Source of the DNA: Leptura quadrifasciata
Taxonomy: Eukaryota; Arthropoda; Insecta; Coleoptera; Cerambycidae
Reading direction: 5' to 3'
Assembly (NCBI GenBank): GCA_963675555.1
Contig: OY776675.1
Location: forward strand, 12,362,615 to 12,426,614
DNA: 64,000 nucleotides
Shown here: positions 45,641 through 57,766 of the stretch, piece by piece
How the letters are laid out: each line of letters begins with the position of its first letter
Position numbering within the stretch: position 1 is the stretch's first letter
The notes under the pieces: model-generated
Database searches by the model: none
What the model was told of the DNA's origin: nothing
Seen by the model: the letters and a program-made list of their open reading frames with translations, nothing else
Program-made: the position numbers and the translations under genes

Positions 45641-48600
45641 GTGATAAGGAGCACTGTATAAAAAAGGCAAATTTTTTTCTGATATGTAAAATATATTCAT
45701 ACTAAACTATAACTTCTAAATAAATTAATCAATGTTACCTAGATCCTGGACCATTCGTATATTGACGATAACTTTTCACGATAAACTCCACCCTGTATAT
45801 TAAAATTACTATAAATTTCTTTTGTAAAAACTTATGTTGAATAAGCCTCGATAATATAGTGCCTTAATCTAAACAGTACAGAATTTGTACTCTCCCTTAT
45901 GCGTAGTATGCATATAGGAAATTGTGATCGCGCAAAAATCAATATTGTGTTTTTGGTGATTTATACGTTTTCAGGTCCCCCTGAAGCCAAGAATGTAATT
46001 TTAAAAAATGTCATTCTGCCGTCTGTGGTCGCACCTAGGGCCTAAACTACTGGTTCGATTTTGCTCTATTTTTCGAACCTAGCTCAAATGCTTGGCTTTC
46101 TTAGAAGTGGTAGAATGAAAAACAGTTTTTATTTATAGATATTTACGCTTACCTACAAAGCATTTCATATGCCGACTCCTAGAACAAATATTTCAGTTTT
46201 CTTCTTTTAATTAACTATGTGACAAATATGTTAAAATTCAATATCAAATTGGTGTATAACTGCATACAAAACTGTAATAATTTTGTTTTCTTATTATGCT
46301 GTTCGCAGAAGATTGTTTTTGAAAAAAAATGACCAGTAAGTATAAAAGTCATGACATATTTTAAGAAAACAAATATACTTTTGATACCTTCTGTAGGAAG
46401 AAAAATAACAAAACGTCGGATATGCTTCTCTAACGAATTGGAGACCTCTTATTAGTTCGAATTTCTTTTTTTGCAGTCGGGAATGTTTTTATAGTAAATT
46501 TTTTGAGCTGAACTGTTTTAAGATAAAAATTTACCGTGGACAGCATCAACCAACAATATTTTATTCGGGTAAAACTAGTAGTGAAAACATACTGACCTCT
46601 ACACAACGTGTGCTTACTTACAAATATGGTCCCATATCCTACGGTATTATGTATATCTTATAAATCGACAAATCAGTACAGTCCTACTTTGATACAAAAA
46701 GATTATTGGAATTCATTTTTAAGTCCAGAAATGGCTTTAAACTATTTGCTATATATACATTTTAAATCTTTTTATTGTAAAAATTAATGACCCCTTTAGG
46801 GCGACGGTCATGACTACATTGCTAGAAGGACACGACGAAAAACAAACTCAGCTAGTTCCACTTGGATCTGTTTGCTAGCACTAACTGATAAAGTTATTGT
46901 CTAAAGTTATTTCGAATTCAAGCAATGGGTGGCTGAGGTAGACAAGTACCGAAACAACCGCCAGACCTGACCGCCAACATAGTCCGCGACCGCGACATTC
47001 CTCCTAAACCGACCCCATAAAAACCTCTCATCCTTTATGCTCTATTTGCATACCGTTCTCTAGCGATGTCTCCGCTCCAAAACACGAAAAAGGTGTTACT
47101 TCCAGGCCGGTCGGAGCGGCGGAGGGCTGAGATATCCCCACTAAAATTAATGAACTCCTGTCCACGTAGGAAACGAAATAATCCACTTTTCCAGCAATTT
47201 GCTTTACCTTATATCCTTTATTAACTTTCTTTCGGTCTGCTCTCTCTGCAACAACGGCCCTCTTCTCAAAGGCACGAGCACATTTTTATAATCCTTATTT
47301 GCTCTTCAGTCATGTTTTATGGATTGCGGCGATTGAAAAATAAAGTTCGAGATTAAGACGTGAATTCTTTTATGGGGTAAAATTATAAGATCGAACGTAT
47401 TTGTAAGAGAATTTATCTGCAGAATTTTATAGTATAGAATTACTTTCTGAAACACATTTTTGATTGAAGTAATTTTTTATTTTGTATTATGTTATTGTTG
47501 AACCGCGATTGATTTTATTTATTGACTTGCGGTGTTTAGCAATAATAAAAATAAAATAAAAACTTCACTATATATGTAAAATTGCCTTCAGTCATTCCTC
47601 TTGATCTCACTCGTTTATTTAATAACTTTTTTTTAAATAAAGCCAGGTGTAACGGTGGTAATTTTATTATGTTGTGAATTCAATGTTTTCTTCTTTAGAA
47701 GAGGATACATTATGTAGACTATTCCATTCGTAATATTTATAACAATGTTAACAATGCTAAATCGCCATAGAAAGGATACATATCAGTGGAAATACTATGG
47801 GGCATTACACTAGTGGTCGAAGTGACTTACTCAAAACTTAATTAAAAGTATATTCATCAATTTCACAAGCTGATTTATCACCAAACCTTTTTGAACTAGT
47901 TTCCATATCAGAAATCGATTTATTTCCCTATTATTCGTCAAAGAGAATGCAAATAGCTCTTATTAAATTGACAAAAGTTTGTTTACTCGTTCACCGAGAT
48001 GTTTCTTTGCGCTTGCAAATAAGACTCGTGCTTACGTATTCGTCCTATTAATATTCAGGCGCAAGGAAAGATTCGTGATACCACCACAAAAATAATCGGT
48101 AGACTTTGACTACTCGTGGTATTATATATGAACATTTTTCTACAGTTCTAACAACCAATTAAATTTCGTTATTTCTTGTCATGTGACACAAATCACCCAA
48201 TCATTTTAACATTACTCTGATAACACCATTCAGGGAAATTTTCAATCACCATGACAACAAAATTATTCAACTTCAACTCCATAATAACTTCCAAATAAAT
48301 TTAAAAATGTCACGTTTTGGCAATGCCAATTCTGTCTATAAACGCGCTAATCAAAGAAAACATTCCAATAAATACCACAAAAAGTCACAAATACACATGG
48401 GGACTATTTGGAGTTTTTTTCAGTTTTTTTTTCAAAAAATTTTCTAACCGAATATCCCTCTGACATTGACAAATGCCATATCATTTTATCATAAATTTCA
48501 ATAAATAATAGCCCTCCGCTTTCGGCCTCAGGCTATTACCAAGCAACGTGCTTTCGATTGTCATAAAATTATCTCGTACATTGTCAATCTCCTAGAGATA

Positions 48601-49794
48601 TTTTAGCTGATAATCCTAAAAAGAAATAAATAGTACGTCCATTTGACTTTCTCGCTTAAACGCCTGTATAGCTTGTAGTAGAGCTGTAAAAAACGTCCCA
48701 CTTTGTAAAAATTGATATAGATATTGATTTTTATAATAAATAAAGGAGAGAAAGACCCCATGTGGATTTTGAAAAGTGGATGTGAATAACTATGGTTATA
48801 TACCAGATCAGTTAGTATAGCATCAAGCTTATATGTTGATATATAATGATTCCTTGCCTTTTTCCATTTCACCAATTCGTATTTACAAATAGCAAGAGAA
48901 CTTGTGAAAACATCCCTTCTTCACAAGACACTCTTCTTCACCATGTTAAACGATCAGCTCACCATAGGCGCCCCTTTGGGATCATACTTTAGTGTCCACG
49001 CTAGACTTGCAAAATTTAAGTGATTGGGACAGGAAGCAGATCGATGTAATGGTTCCAAATTGGACAACCATTCGAAGTCATCAATGTCATGCAGCTTATT
49101 CCGTGCAGAGATTAATATAAATGCTTAAAGCCGGAAGTTCAGTTGTACCTACTTTTTATCCAGTGGAAACTCTTAGCAATATTAAGGCAGTATAGAAATG
49201 TAGTTATATGGGGCAACAATAAATACTGGTGGTCAGTTTATGTACTTATCCAAATGTGTTTATAATGCATAAGACGAGAATTAAGCAATCTTTAAAGTTA
49301 TTGAACAAAAAAATAACATCTCCGACATAGTTTTTGGCATGTTTTATCTAGAACAGTTTTCTTCATCCTCAATGATGCTAACATGATTAGTGAAACGCGC
49401 ATCATGTAGTGTATTCGAGTTTAGTTTTTTCACAGTGGTTCTCAGACACTGAACATATTGATTTGTTTAAAATGGGTCTAATACGAAAACGTCCTCACGT
49501 TTGCAATTCCGACCCCACGTAGATTTGTTTGCTTAAACATGAAGAAGGGGCATAGAAGCTGAAGAAGATTATCAGATGTTTTTTAACTTCAGTAGCTCTT
49601 GGTCTATAGAGGGTACACTGCAGTGAAATATATTAATAGAGCAATGATTGGCATTGGTTTAAAGTGTATTTAAATAAAATTTGGATGGTTACATCCGAAT
49701 AGTCTCGGCACATGAAAATTTAACATTCCTACAATCTACAATATGCTTTTTTTATTATTTATTTACTGCATATTTACAATCTACTTTTTTAAAA
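45641..49794. other. long stretch without a gene
   Basis: 45740-45800 ends CTCCACCCTG-TA, a lone right end of a Tc1-type element. 46930-47280 is GC-richer and single-copy, with no coding frame; it could be host regulatory DNA. At 48500-48540 a hairpin AATAGCC/GGCTATT recalls the palindromes near the Crypton-type copies. The rest is AT-rich and featureless. Confidence 0.4.
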
Positions 49795-51030
49795 ACAAAT
49801 ACAAAGTAATTAGTAAATGTTAATGTAAGGAGTGAGGCTTGAATCAGGCACCATCCACTAAGGGTTCTCTGAGGCTCACCTAGCTAAATCTGGGCACAAT
49901 CTTCTTAATCTCCTTCCAACGAGTTGTTGATTGAAAAGTTTACTTATGAGCTCGTTACCATGGTTAGTACTGGTATCTTGAGATCATTATGCAAAGTTTG
50001 GTTGGACACATACCATGGGGCATCTGCTATCGTTCTCAATGTTTTAGACTGAAATGTTTGAAGGATCTTAGTGTTGGAAGGTTTACTACAACCTGTAACT
50101 CAATCCCATAGGTCCCTATTGGTTTTAGTATTGTCCTGTATATAATTTATTTATTTTCTAGGGATAGTATGTTTCCTACTTTCTGGTCCAGATGATGTCT
50201 TTTCATTTTGATGTGTGTTCTCCAGGTGAGTTTTTCGTTTCGGTATAAGAGCGTTGTTTACGCTGACTTGTGGACAAATGTTTATTTTTGTGGTAAAGGT
50301 TATTGGAGAAGATTTGAGAGATGTTAACGTCGATTTTCCAATCTTTGTTCCAGCTTTGTAGTGAATTAAGATGGTTTTGCAGTTTTTCGGATGCTGTTAT
50401 AGGATCAGTGTCTGTTGATATGATTGCGGTATCATCTGCGAATGTCGTTATTAGTATGTCATTTGCTGTAAATATTTGGTATAGGAAGGGCCCCAGAACA
50501 CTGCCCTGTGGTACACCGGATTTTATGATGTGATAATCAGACAAAACATCATCGAGTTTAATTTGAAAATAGTAGTCACTTAAGTAGAATTTTAATATTA
50601 GGTATAGTTGATCACAATAACCCCTCGTGTCTGACTTTGTCAAAGGCCTGTTGTATGTCAAGAAAGACTGAGGCACACATTTTTTCTCCTCAAATTATTC
50701 TTTGATTTTATTTACGATTCTGTGACATTGTTGCATGGTAGAATGCTTATGGTTGAATCCAAAGTGATATTCGGGGATTAAATTATTTGTGGCCCTGCCA
50801 CTTCTATTATATTAAGGATGAGTTTTTCAAATACCTTGGACAAAATAGGTAAGAGGTCATCACTTGTTTTCGGTTGGGGGTTTGCCAGGTCTACAATATG
50901 TTTGAGGCGTATTCTAAGTGATGCTACAAATGTACAGAAAAGTAGAATTAACTTAACGATATTGTTAGTATCGTTAGAATTCTTTATAATAAATCCTATT
51001 TGAAGAGTTAGGGGGAAAATAAGAAACCCT
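49795..51030 (-). pseudogene. jockey-type non-LTR retrotransposon relic
   Basis: Minus strand. LPILSKVFEKLIL (fingers), a broken PEYHFGFNHKHSTM, then motif A decayed. SGVPQGSVLGPFLYQIF and TTFADDTAIISTD (motif C, intact) are in the frame 50676-50203, followed by LQSWNKDWKIDVN. Near 50080-49990 CSKPSNTKILQTFQSK and APWYVSNQTLHNDL mark the C-terminal part. This wording is characteristic of jockey-clade elements. Frameshifts and stops make it dead. Confidence 0.88.
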
Positions 51031-52111
51031 TTCTGAGGAATCACTAATCATCGATTTCCCTAGCTACCCTAGAGAATTTGTATCGATAACCGATTATCAT
51101 CCGTTTGTCTGAAGAAAAATTGTTTTAATCTCTCATGTAAGAGAGAAATATATGCAATTTATTATTTTTTATCGACCTTAGGTATTCATAGTTCGGCATA
51201 TGGTTTAAAATTTCATTCAGTTTTAAATTTTAATCAAGTTCTGTTCTCATTTTTACATATAAAAAGTTTTATCTCCTTTGACAAGTACACCGACAACATT
51301 TTTCACCCTGGCCTATAGGGAGCTTTTTATGCCGATCTTGACGTGTGCAAACCTTACAGGTTTATGTCCCAGGAGTGAGTATCGTTATCAGTCTTTGCAA
51401 AGAAAATAATGATGCCTCGCTCCATACGTCATTTATTACCATTTTCGAGATGGCCAAGACAAACGAAAGTAGCTGATGATTAACTATAGGATTAAATGTT
51501 GTAGTTTATCTGTGATTTATACTACTTTCTATTAGGCCGTAGAGATTTACAGTATCTCCGCTATTGATGTAATTGAGTTGCCCTTGCTGGTTGAAGCTGA
51601 AACCAATGTTTGTCTTAAATTTCACAAGGGTAGTTGATTAGTGTGTAGATTAGATCTAGAAACAGAAAGTCGCGATTAAAACGGGCTCTGTGGGAATGCA
51701 TTTGAAGTTCGAGTAAAATAAATGTGTGAACATGTAACAAACGTACGGTATTTAAAAATGAGCTCCATGGTAAATATTAATGACCAATTCAGGGCACATT
51801 AATACTAAAATAAATAATAATAAATACAAATACAAAAAAAAAATACAAATAAAAAACGTACGTTAAGGAAAGAATGGCGGTATTCATACAAAGAAATTTT
51901 GAACTCTGGCTTTTGATAAACAAATTCGCATAGGTAATTATTAGATTTTATCACACTAATGAAAGTTATATATCAATTGGTTTCCAATAAAAGCATTAAC
52001 ATTGTTAATTATTATTATTAGATATATATTTTTACATACAAAGATCCACAAAAGAAGAATATTGTAGGAAAATAAATCAAAATACATATATATTAGAAGT
52101 ATTAAATAAAA
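51031..52111. other. no gene seen
   Basis: AT-rich without coding, RNA or repeat signals I can name; an A-rich simple tract lies at about 51805-51860. Confidence 0.45.
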
Positions 52112-52411
52112 TGCAATGACTAGATTCACTCTAGAGTGCGCGCTATTTTCAGCGTTGGGTGCACTCCGGCATATTCACCGATTCTACTACGTGCAGAATA
52201 GGGAAATAAATGCGGGGCTACGATTGGTGGGAGCCCACAGAACACGGGCACTCCACACTACATCAAATAATATTAACATATTTAACCTAACGAACTAACC
52301 TAAAGAAATATTATTTATTTTTTATTTTAATGCCTTGATTATATTTACGTCCTGGCGGAGTTTAGCTACAGCTACTCTTCCACTCAACCAAGACGGCGAA
52401 ATGAGATGCCA

Positions 52412-52486
52412 TTCACCCATCCAAGTGACGGACTCGACCAACGCTGCTTAACTTCGCCAATCGAGGTCTCAGCGCTTAAACCGATG
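52412..52486 (-). ncRNA. 5S rRNA-like segment
   Basis: Minus strand: ATCGGTTTAAG, GGCGAAGTTAAGCAGCGTTGG and CACTTGGATGGGTGA (shown in parts of 20 bases or fewer except the middle word, whose key core is GAAGTTAAGCAGCG) follow the order and spacing of the 5S rRNA body, including its internal control region. Ends are missing. Confidence 0.65.
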
Positions 52487-52541
52487 ACGGTACCTCATTT
52501 CATATTCGTATTACGTATTTAAGTTGTTAATAAAATGTACT

Positions 52542-52620
52542 AAAAAAAACCGTAACAAGTTTATTCGAACCCTCGACCTCACGTGTGAGAATCGAGCAAC
52601 CTAACCACTACACTACGAAC
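52542..52620 (-). ncRNA. tRNA-like (tRNA-Glu-related) pol III head with T8 terminator
   Basis: Minus strand: TAGTGGTTAGG matches an A box (52600-52610) and GGGTTCGAATAA a B box (52561-52573), spaced as in a tRNA. The order of bases resembles tRNA-Glu (TAGTGG.TAGG...GGGTTCGA). A T8 run at 52542-52549 could stop pol III. No matching acceptor stem is seen, so it is a SINE head or tRNA pseudogene, not a working tRNA. Confidence 0.7.
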
Positions 52621-52763
52621 TGCTGATGAGGAACCTACATACTTCTTACTTTATCAATTAGCACTACCGCGCACTCCATGAATGACGTCACATCCAAGGC
52701 GTTCGTGATTTGCAGTTCACCCAACGCTGAAAATAACGTGCACCCTGGAGTGCAAGTCATTAG

Positions 52764-54243
52764 TTAAATAAAAATCAAAAGTTCATGTACAAAACATAAA
52801 ATCATTTTTAAATCGATACCATCAAATCCTTTGGCACATGATTTAAGATTTATTTGGAAATAATTTATTAGACACGATCTTAGTAAAAGTTAATTCCTGA
52901 ATATTTACGGAATATTTGTTATGTACATATTTATTTCTAATTATTTTATTGTTAACAAAATTAAATTGAGTAGGACGGTTTGAGAGTGAGTTAAGAAAAT
53001 CATCAGAAGTGGCTACATCTAAAAGCGCGTAGTTCTTAGTACCCCACTATGTATGAAAAAACAGTTGGTTTAATTTATTACAGGTATCTCAAGATTGTAA
53101 GTCATGGGGCGGATTAGTAAATGATAAATACGTATAGAGGTACAGCCATATTTGCCCTATTTTTTTATAAACAACGACCAAAGTCGGAAAACTCAGTTTT
53201 TGGGTCGAGAATTTTCCAATTACGTTTTAGAGAAAAGTTGTATTAGTAAAAGTTGTAGGTATTAAAAAGACCTTTAATTAAATTTTTTAGGAGATAAATT
53301 AATTATTGAGATAATGGCGAAAAATCTTCTCTTTTTGGACTGTTTCATAGATATTAATAACTTTTGCAATACCAGCAGTAAGTAGCACATAGCATCTTGG
53401 TAACGAGGCCATTATGGGTCTTTATAGGTGTATGAAATCTCAGCCAGATCGGCTTGATAGTCTATGAATAAATTGCATTTGTTTATCCCAGAGACCGTGT
53501 GTTTAAATAGTCGTCATAAGCAAGGTAATGGATCTAGAGATATTTAACATAGTGGAATGGATTCTTGGAAGGTTGAACCCTCTACGACCAATAGCAGTCA
53601 AGATAGCAACTTTAAGAAAAAAATCATATCTGTATTATTTATAAATATTAAAAGTTGAGATTTTCAATGAAGATCTATATTTTATGATTCAATTGATAAG
53701 TATACAATTTATGCAATGAGTTTATTAATCTGGGGTAACTCGACGAAATATTAACAACTGGCTAATTATCATTGCCCTGGAAAATTGGAAAATGACGGAA
53801 AATTCTACATGTCTTATTACCCATATTTTATTTTCAATGTGAACGCTAAAATTTTGCAATAAATCTTTTAACTTTGCTTCAATTTTGTTCTAAACTATTT
53901 CTTTTTTATAATCTAATTATTTTATAAATTAATGAAGCAGCCATTTTTACGTAATAAAATATTTTCGAATTAATCATAAAAATGACTATATTTTATTCGC
54001 ATCAAATTATTGTTAAAATAATATTGTTAATAAAAATAATTGTTACTAGGTAATAAATGTATCACAAAAAAAATCCACATAGTTTTTGAATGAAATATAA
54101 AAATGATTAATCTTCTTTGTTCTTCGATTTATATGGATTTTCTTTGCATTACTATTGTTATTGTAATAATTTTTAAATTGTTACAATCGTCTAAAAAATC
54201 AATCGTATATTGTCTGAAAATTATTTGTGGCATTCTTCGAATA
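52764..54243. other. no gene seen
   Basis: AT-rich; 53140-53500 has phrases like those of transposon subterminal DNA. No coding frame recognised. Confidence 0.4.
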
Positions 54244-54858
54244 CTCTTTCCTATTATTTGGGTTTTCTACCACATGTATTATTATCCGCTTCAAAACAAA
54301 TCACCGAATCTACAAAATAATAGAATTATTGGAAAAAAGCCTCTGCGCCAGTGACAAAAATTTTAACAAAAGAAACATACCAAAAAAAGAAAAATTAAGG
54401 AATCAGCAATAATCTTATTAAATGAAGATAAGTGCGTATCGAATTGTTCTGTAGATATTTGTACAACCTGGCTACCAATGTTAAAAGAAGAACTTAACAA
54501 ACTCAACATTATATAAAAGAAAATATCATCAGTTCTATGTCCTGTGTAAGTAGTAAGTATCTATGGAAATAACATAAACATAATCTTAAAGCTGTGGATT
54601 TGACATACACTGCAAAATAAGAGTTCTTCCAAAAAAAGCTTTGAAAACGGAAAGAGATTACTTTCCGAAACGTCAGCTAAATACATTATTTCTGTGTTTA
54701 TTCCGATTTATATTATTTGCAAAACATAACCTCTGACTTTTCCTTTGGCGTAAACGTCACGGGCGCAGAGGCTTTTTTCCAATAATTCTATTATTTTGTA
54801 GATTCGGTGATTTGTTTTGAAAGAGGATTTGGTAGAAAACCCAAATAATAGGAAAGAA
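54244..54858. repeat. inverted pair, possibly Penelope-like non-coding ends
   Basis: 54244-54355 and 54756-54858 are inverted copies at about 90% or more, apart from a ~10-bp insertion in the left one. The ~400 bp between them contains TTTCCGAAACGTCAGCTAAA and TCTGTGTTTATTCCGATTTA, phrases found near the 3' end of Penelope-like elements, which are known for inverted partial copies. Both arms read through similar short frames only because they are the same sequence. Confidence 0.7.
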
Positions 54859-55474
54859 TAATCAATCGTATGATAAATGTATTTGATGAAAGAAAGGTAA
54901 AATTTTGTATTTTCATTTAAAATAACAGTACACACATGCTGGAAACAAAACTAGTTTCCAGCGTGTTAAAAAAGGCGGAACTTTATCTAGTTGAGCAATA
55001 GCTGCCGTGCCCTTGAATACTTCTTCCAAAATATTTCAGTTGTTGACGCGCTGTTAAAAGTAATCTTACAGTTATAAAAAATATTTTGTTGCTTTCTTTG
55101 TAATTGTCAAAAGGAAAAACATTTTCTTTTTACAAAGATATTGAAAACATATCGTATGTAGGGTTTTAAAATTAATATTGAGAGCTTTCAAGTTTCAAAA
55201 AACTTTTAAGATCTGTTCTAAATTTGTGATGTAAAAACGCTTTGTTTCAGGCTTTAACACATGCATTAACAAAATTTCTTATTTCCTTTTACTCCCTCCA
55301 GACAACATCTGCTTTTGTTTTTTTTTTGTATTTAGAATACGATTTATTTCCGAGTTTGATGAATAATTATAAATTTTTGCAGCAGACGCAGGCGCACAAA
55401 AGGAATACAAAGTAACTTTGAGGACGTATTAAGTGTTAAGTTAATGATTATTTATAATAAAGTTTAGATTTACA
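54859..55474. other. no gene seen
   Basis: AT-rich, no recognised element. Confidence 0.4.
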
Positions 55475-55565
55475 TAGAATGGCAGGTCATTTATATATAA
55501 AAGAAACAACAACGGACCTGATACGCTTCCTTGGATCGTACCAAGCCAACATTAAATTGGTTCAG
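55475..55565 (-). pseudogene. non-LTR RT motif B fragment
   Basis: Minus strand: WLGTIQGSVSGPLLFLLYIND, a worn GVPQGSVLGPLLF (quoted core: GSVSGPLLFLLYIND). Nothing else of the element is readable. Confidence 0.65.
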
Positions 55566-55654
55566 GTAGAACCTTAGCTTTCTACGCGTTACATAGAAAA
55601 TAATCCAATAATTCATATCTTCGTGAATTTTCAAGCAGCTAAGTTCTCGCATTC

Positions 55655-56950
55655 TCATTTTGCAGATTGTTAATTATACACTGCATAAGTTCGGTTGTGG
55701 TGGAAAAATTTGGGGAATGAAACCCAAAGTGGTCATGTGGATATACACTGCCGTCATAAGACCAATAATAACCTATGGAGCTGTGGTTTGGTGGCCTAAG
55801 AGCAAACAGACTACAGCTAAGGTCAAGCTCAGCCAAGTGCAGATAGTTGCCTACCTAAGCGTAACCGGAACTATGCGAACAACGTCAACGAGAGCTATGG
55901 TGGTAATGCCGTGTCTGTCACCACTAGATATCTAGGAGAAGTGGCTCTGTACAGCAATGCTATGCCTCAAATCCATTGTCATACAGTCAAATGTAGGCTG
56001 TAGAGATTCCTGAAGTTGCCTATGGAATGCGGCTCTCAGGAAGATCCGTCTTCTATAGGAGTGCACAGATGGCATATCTCCCCGGTTTGTCTTTGACAGG
56101 CCCTCCATAATACAATCAACATCTTCACAGACGTATCAAAAAGAAGGATGGGGCAGGATGTTGAATATATTCTAGAAGTCTGCAAATCCAGGATAAATGG
56201 GCTCTGGATGGGCAAGCCAGCGTAGTACAAACGGAACTGTCGGGCATAACCATAGTAGCAAAAGAGATTGCCCTTAAACAAACTATGGACAAAACAATCA
56301 GGATCTATACAGATTGTAGACAATCATTACTAGCCCTGAGAAGTTACAAAATTACCACAGGAGCAGTATGGGAATGTCACCAAGCAGTTGTGGGTGACTC
56401 CGACATGAATAACATACTGGCATGTTGGATGAAAGGACATGCACAGTGTAGTGGCAACAAAGTAATCGACAGACTGGCCAAGAAGGCAGCAGGCCTAAGT
56501 CTAAGGCCCGGCCAGTCTGTTACCGATTACGGCGATAACACAAATAATTAAAGAGAACACCTACAATGAATTCAAGAAGCTGTGAGATGAACCAAACAGC
56601 TGTCAACTTGCTAGGCAGGCAACTACTAAAATACCCCAACAAGAGTACAGCAATGGACTGCCTGGCAATGTCCAGAAGGAACCTACGTTTTATTACGGGA
56701 ATCCAGACTGGACACTAAGGAAACATTTACGCCATATGAGATTAAGCGAAACGCCTCTCTGCAGAGGTTCAACATGTAGTCTTGACTGTTCTGCCGTCTC
56801 ATTAATCAGAGAATCTATTTTGGGAGAACGTTGGCCTACTTTGGCTGACATAAGGGAGATGCCCCTAGGCAGCATCACCACCTATTTCGCAAGATGAGGT
56901 TGGCTGGAGGCCTAGGCGAGGGTCTGCCTACGGGGAGGAAGTACAAAGGA
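55655..56950 (+). pseudogene. RNase H-bearing non-LTR retrotransposon, 3' part
   Basis: 55700-55935: KPKVVMWIYTAVIRPIITYG and ALVWW-like AVVWWPKSKQ, the region after the RT. 56100-56551: INIFTDVSK (first RNase H Asp), LSGITIVAKEIAL (Glu), IYTDCRQSLLAL (Asp) and GNKVIDRLAKKAAG (Asp), the complete RNase H set across two frames. 56690-56950: ITGIQTGHWTLRKHLRHM-like and SETPLCRGC, the terminal zinc-binding tail, then LPTGRKYKGPKCCG. Frameshifts near 55950, 56130 and 56570. R1/I/LOA-type elements have this layout. Confidence 0.87.
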
Positions 56951-56974
56951 CCCAAGTGCTGTGGTTGAATAATT

Positions 56975-57379
56975 TTCATTGACCACTGAAAACATTGAAA
57001 ACTGTTTTCTACAGTTTGCATTATGGACTGAAAGAAGTATGGCAATTTTTTAATTAAGGTGACATTCGCGTCTCTAATAATCGTCCAATTTACAGCAGAC
57101 AAATGTCTATGTAAATCAAACAATCCCTTGTGGCCTAAAAATTATTCTTTCAAATTTGTTTTTTACCTTGTTTATATTGAAATCCAACACTAAGCCAAGA
57201 TGGTCTGATAGACCTGTATTAATTGTTTTAATCCTGTACACATTAGAATCTGAATTCACAAATATGTCATCAAGGCAGTTACAATTTCTAGTTTCATCTG
57301 TATTCAAAAAATGTAAGTTATACGAATTGAGTGTATTATTCACTAACGAGACATCATTATTATTAGTTTGAAAATGCAC
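56975..57379 (-). pseudogene. non-LTR retrotransposon AP-endonuclease fragment
   Basis: Minus strand: CLDDIFVNSDSNVY and INTGLSDHLGLVLDF, the last conserved box of apurinic-type endonucleases (SDH with catalytic His). After a stop the linker to RT follows (LHRHLSAVNWT, FFQSIMQTVENSF). It ends where the RNase H relic of opposite strand begins. Confidence 0.85.
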
Positions 57380-57449
57380 ATTATAGTTACACCTTAATGC
57401 GCAGCGGATATTTAAGCAAACGATGTGCTCAAGGTAAATCGGTGGGATA

Positions 57450-57766
57450 GTTCAAGTAGGAATAAACTGAGACAAAAAATAACGAAACAAAAACTTTATA
57501 GCATAATTATCGCCGCGGGCCATGACGCTAAGTTGAAGTAAATAGATCCCAGTAAATAAAAAATGGAAACAAAAACTTTACAACATAATTATATCGCTGC
57601 GGACCATGGCGCCAAGCCTGACATGAAACATTCCCGACGCACATTAAAAACCTATAATGGTAAGCGAGTCAATTTGCGAACAGCACAAAAAAGAGTACCG
57701 GTATTTTAATGAGGTCGTAAAGTTTTTGTTGGGTTTCTTATGTCTCAGGATTTTCCTACTTGAACC
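57450..57766. mobile_element. 317-bp MITE with ~50-bp TIRs and an internal duplication
   Basis: GTTCAAGTAGGA at the left is inverted as TCCTACTTGAAC at the right; the arms stay similar for about 50 bp (GAGAC, ACAAAAACTTTA). Inside, an ~80-bp unit is repeated: ACAAAAACTTTA followed by CATAATTAT and CCGCGGGCCATGACGC or its variant (57486 and 57566). No target duplication identified. Confidence 0.75.

Larger units (their letters stand above)
52112..52763 (-). mobile_element. 652-bp inverted-repeat element carrying tRNA-like and 5S-like sequence
   Basis: Inverted arms 52115-52167 and 52713-52761 share AATGACT, GTGC and TATTTTCAGCGTTGGGTG. A 10-bp direct repeat TTAAATAAAA (52102-52111 and 52764-52773) flanks the unit. 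That length is in the range of Mutator-type target duplications, so a Mutator-like MITE is possible. Between the arms, on the minus strand, are a tRNA-like sequence, a T8 run, a 5S-like stretch and an AT-rich tail: the layout of a SINE inserted in or captured by the element. Confidence 0.75.

Noticed and set aside
54103..54412. short hydrophobic open frames with a similar peptide on the other strand at 54708-54935
   Set aside because: The peptide similarity follows from the DNA inverted repeat and not from coding selection.
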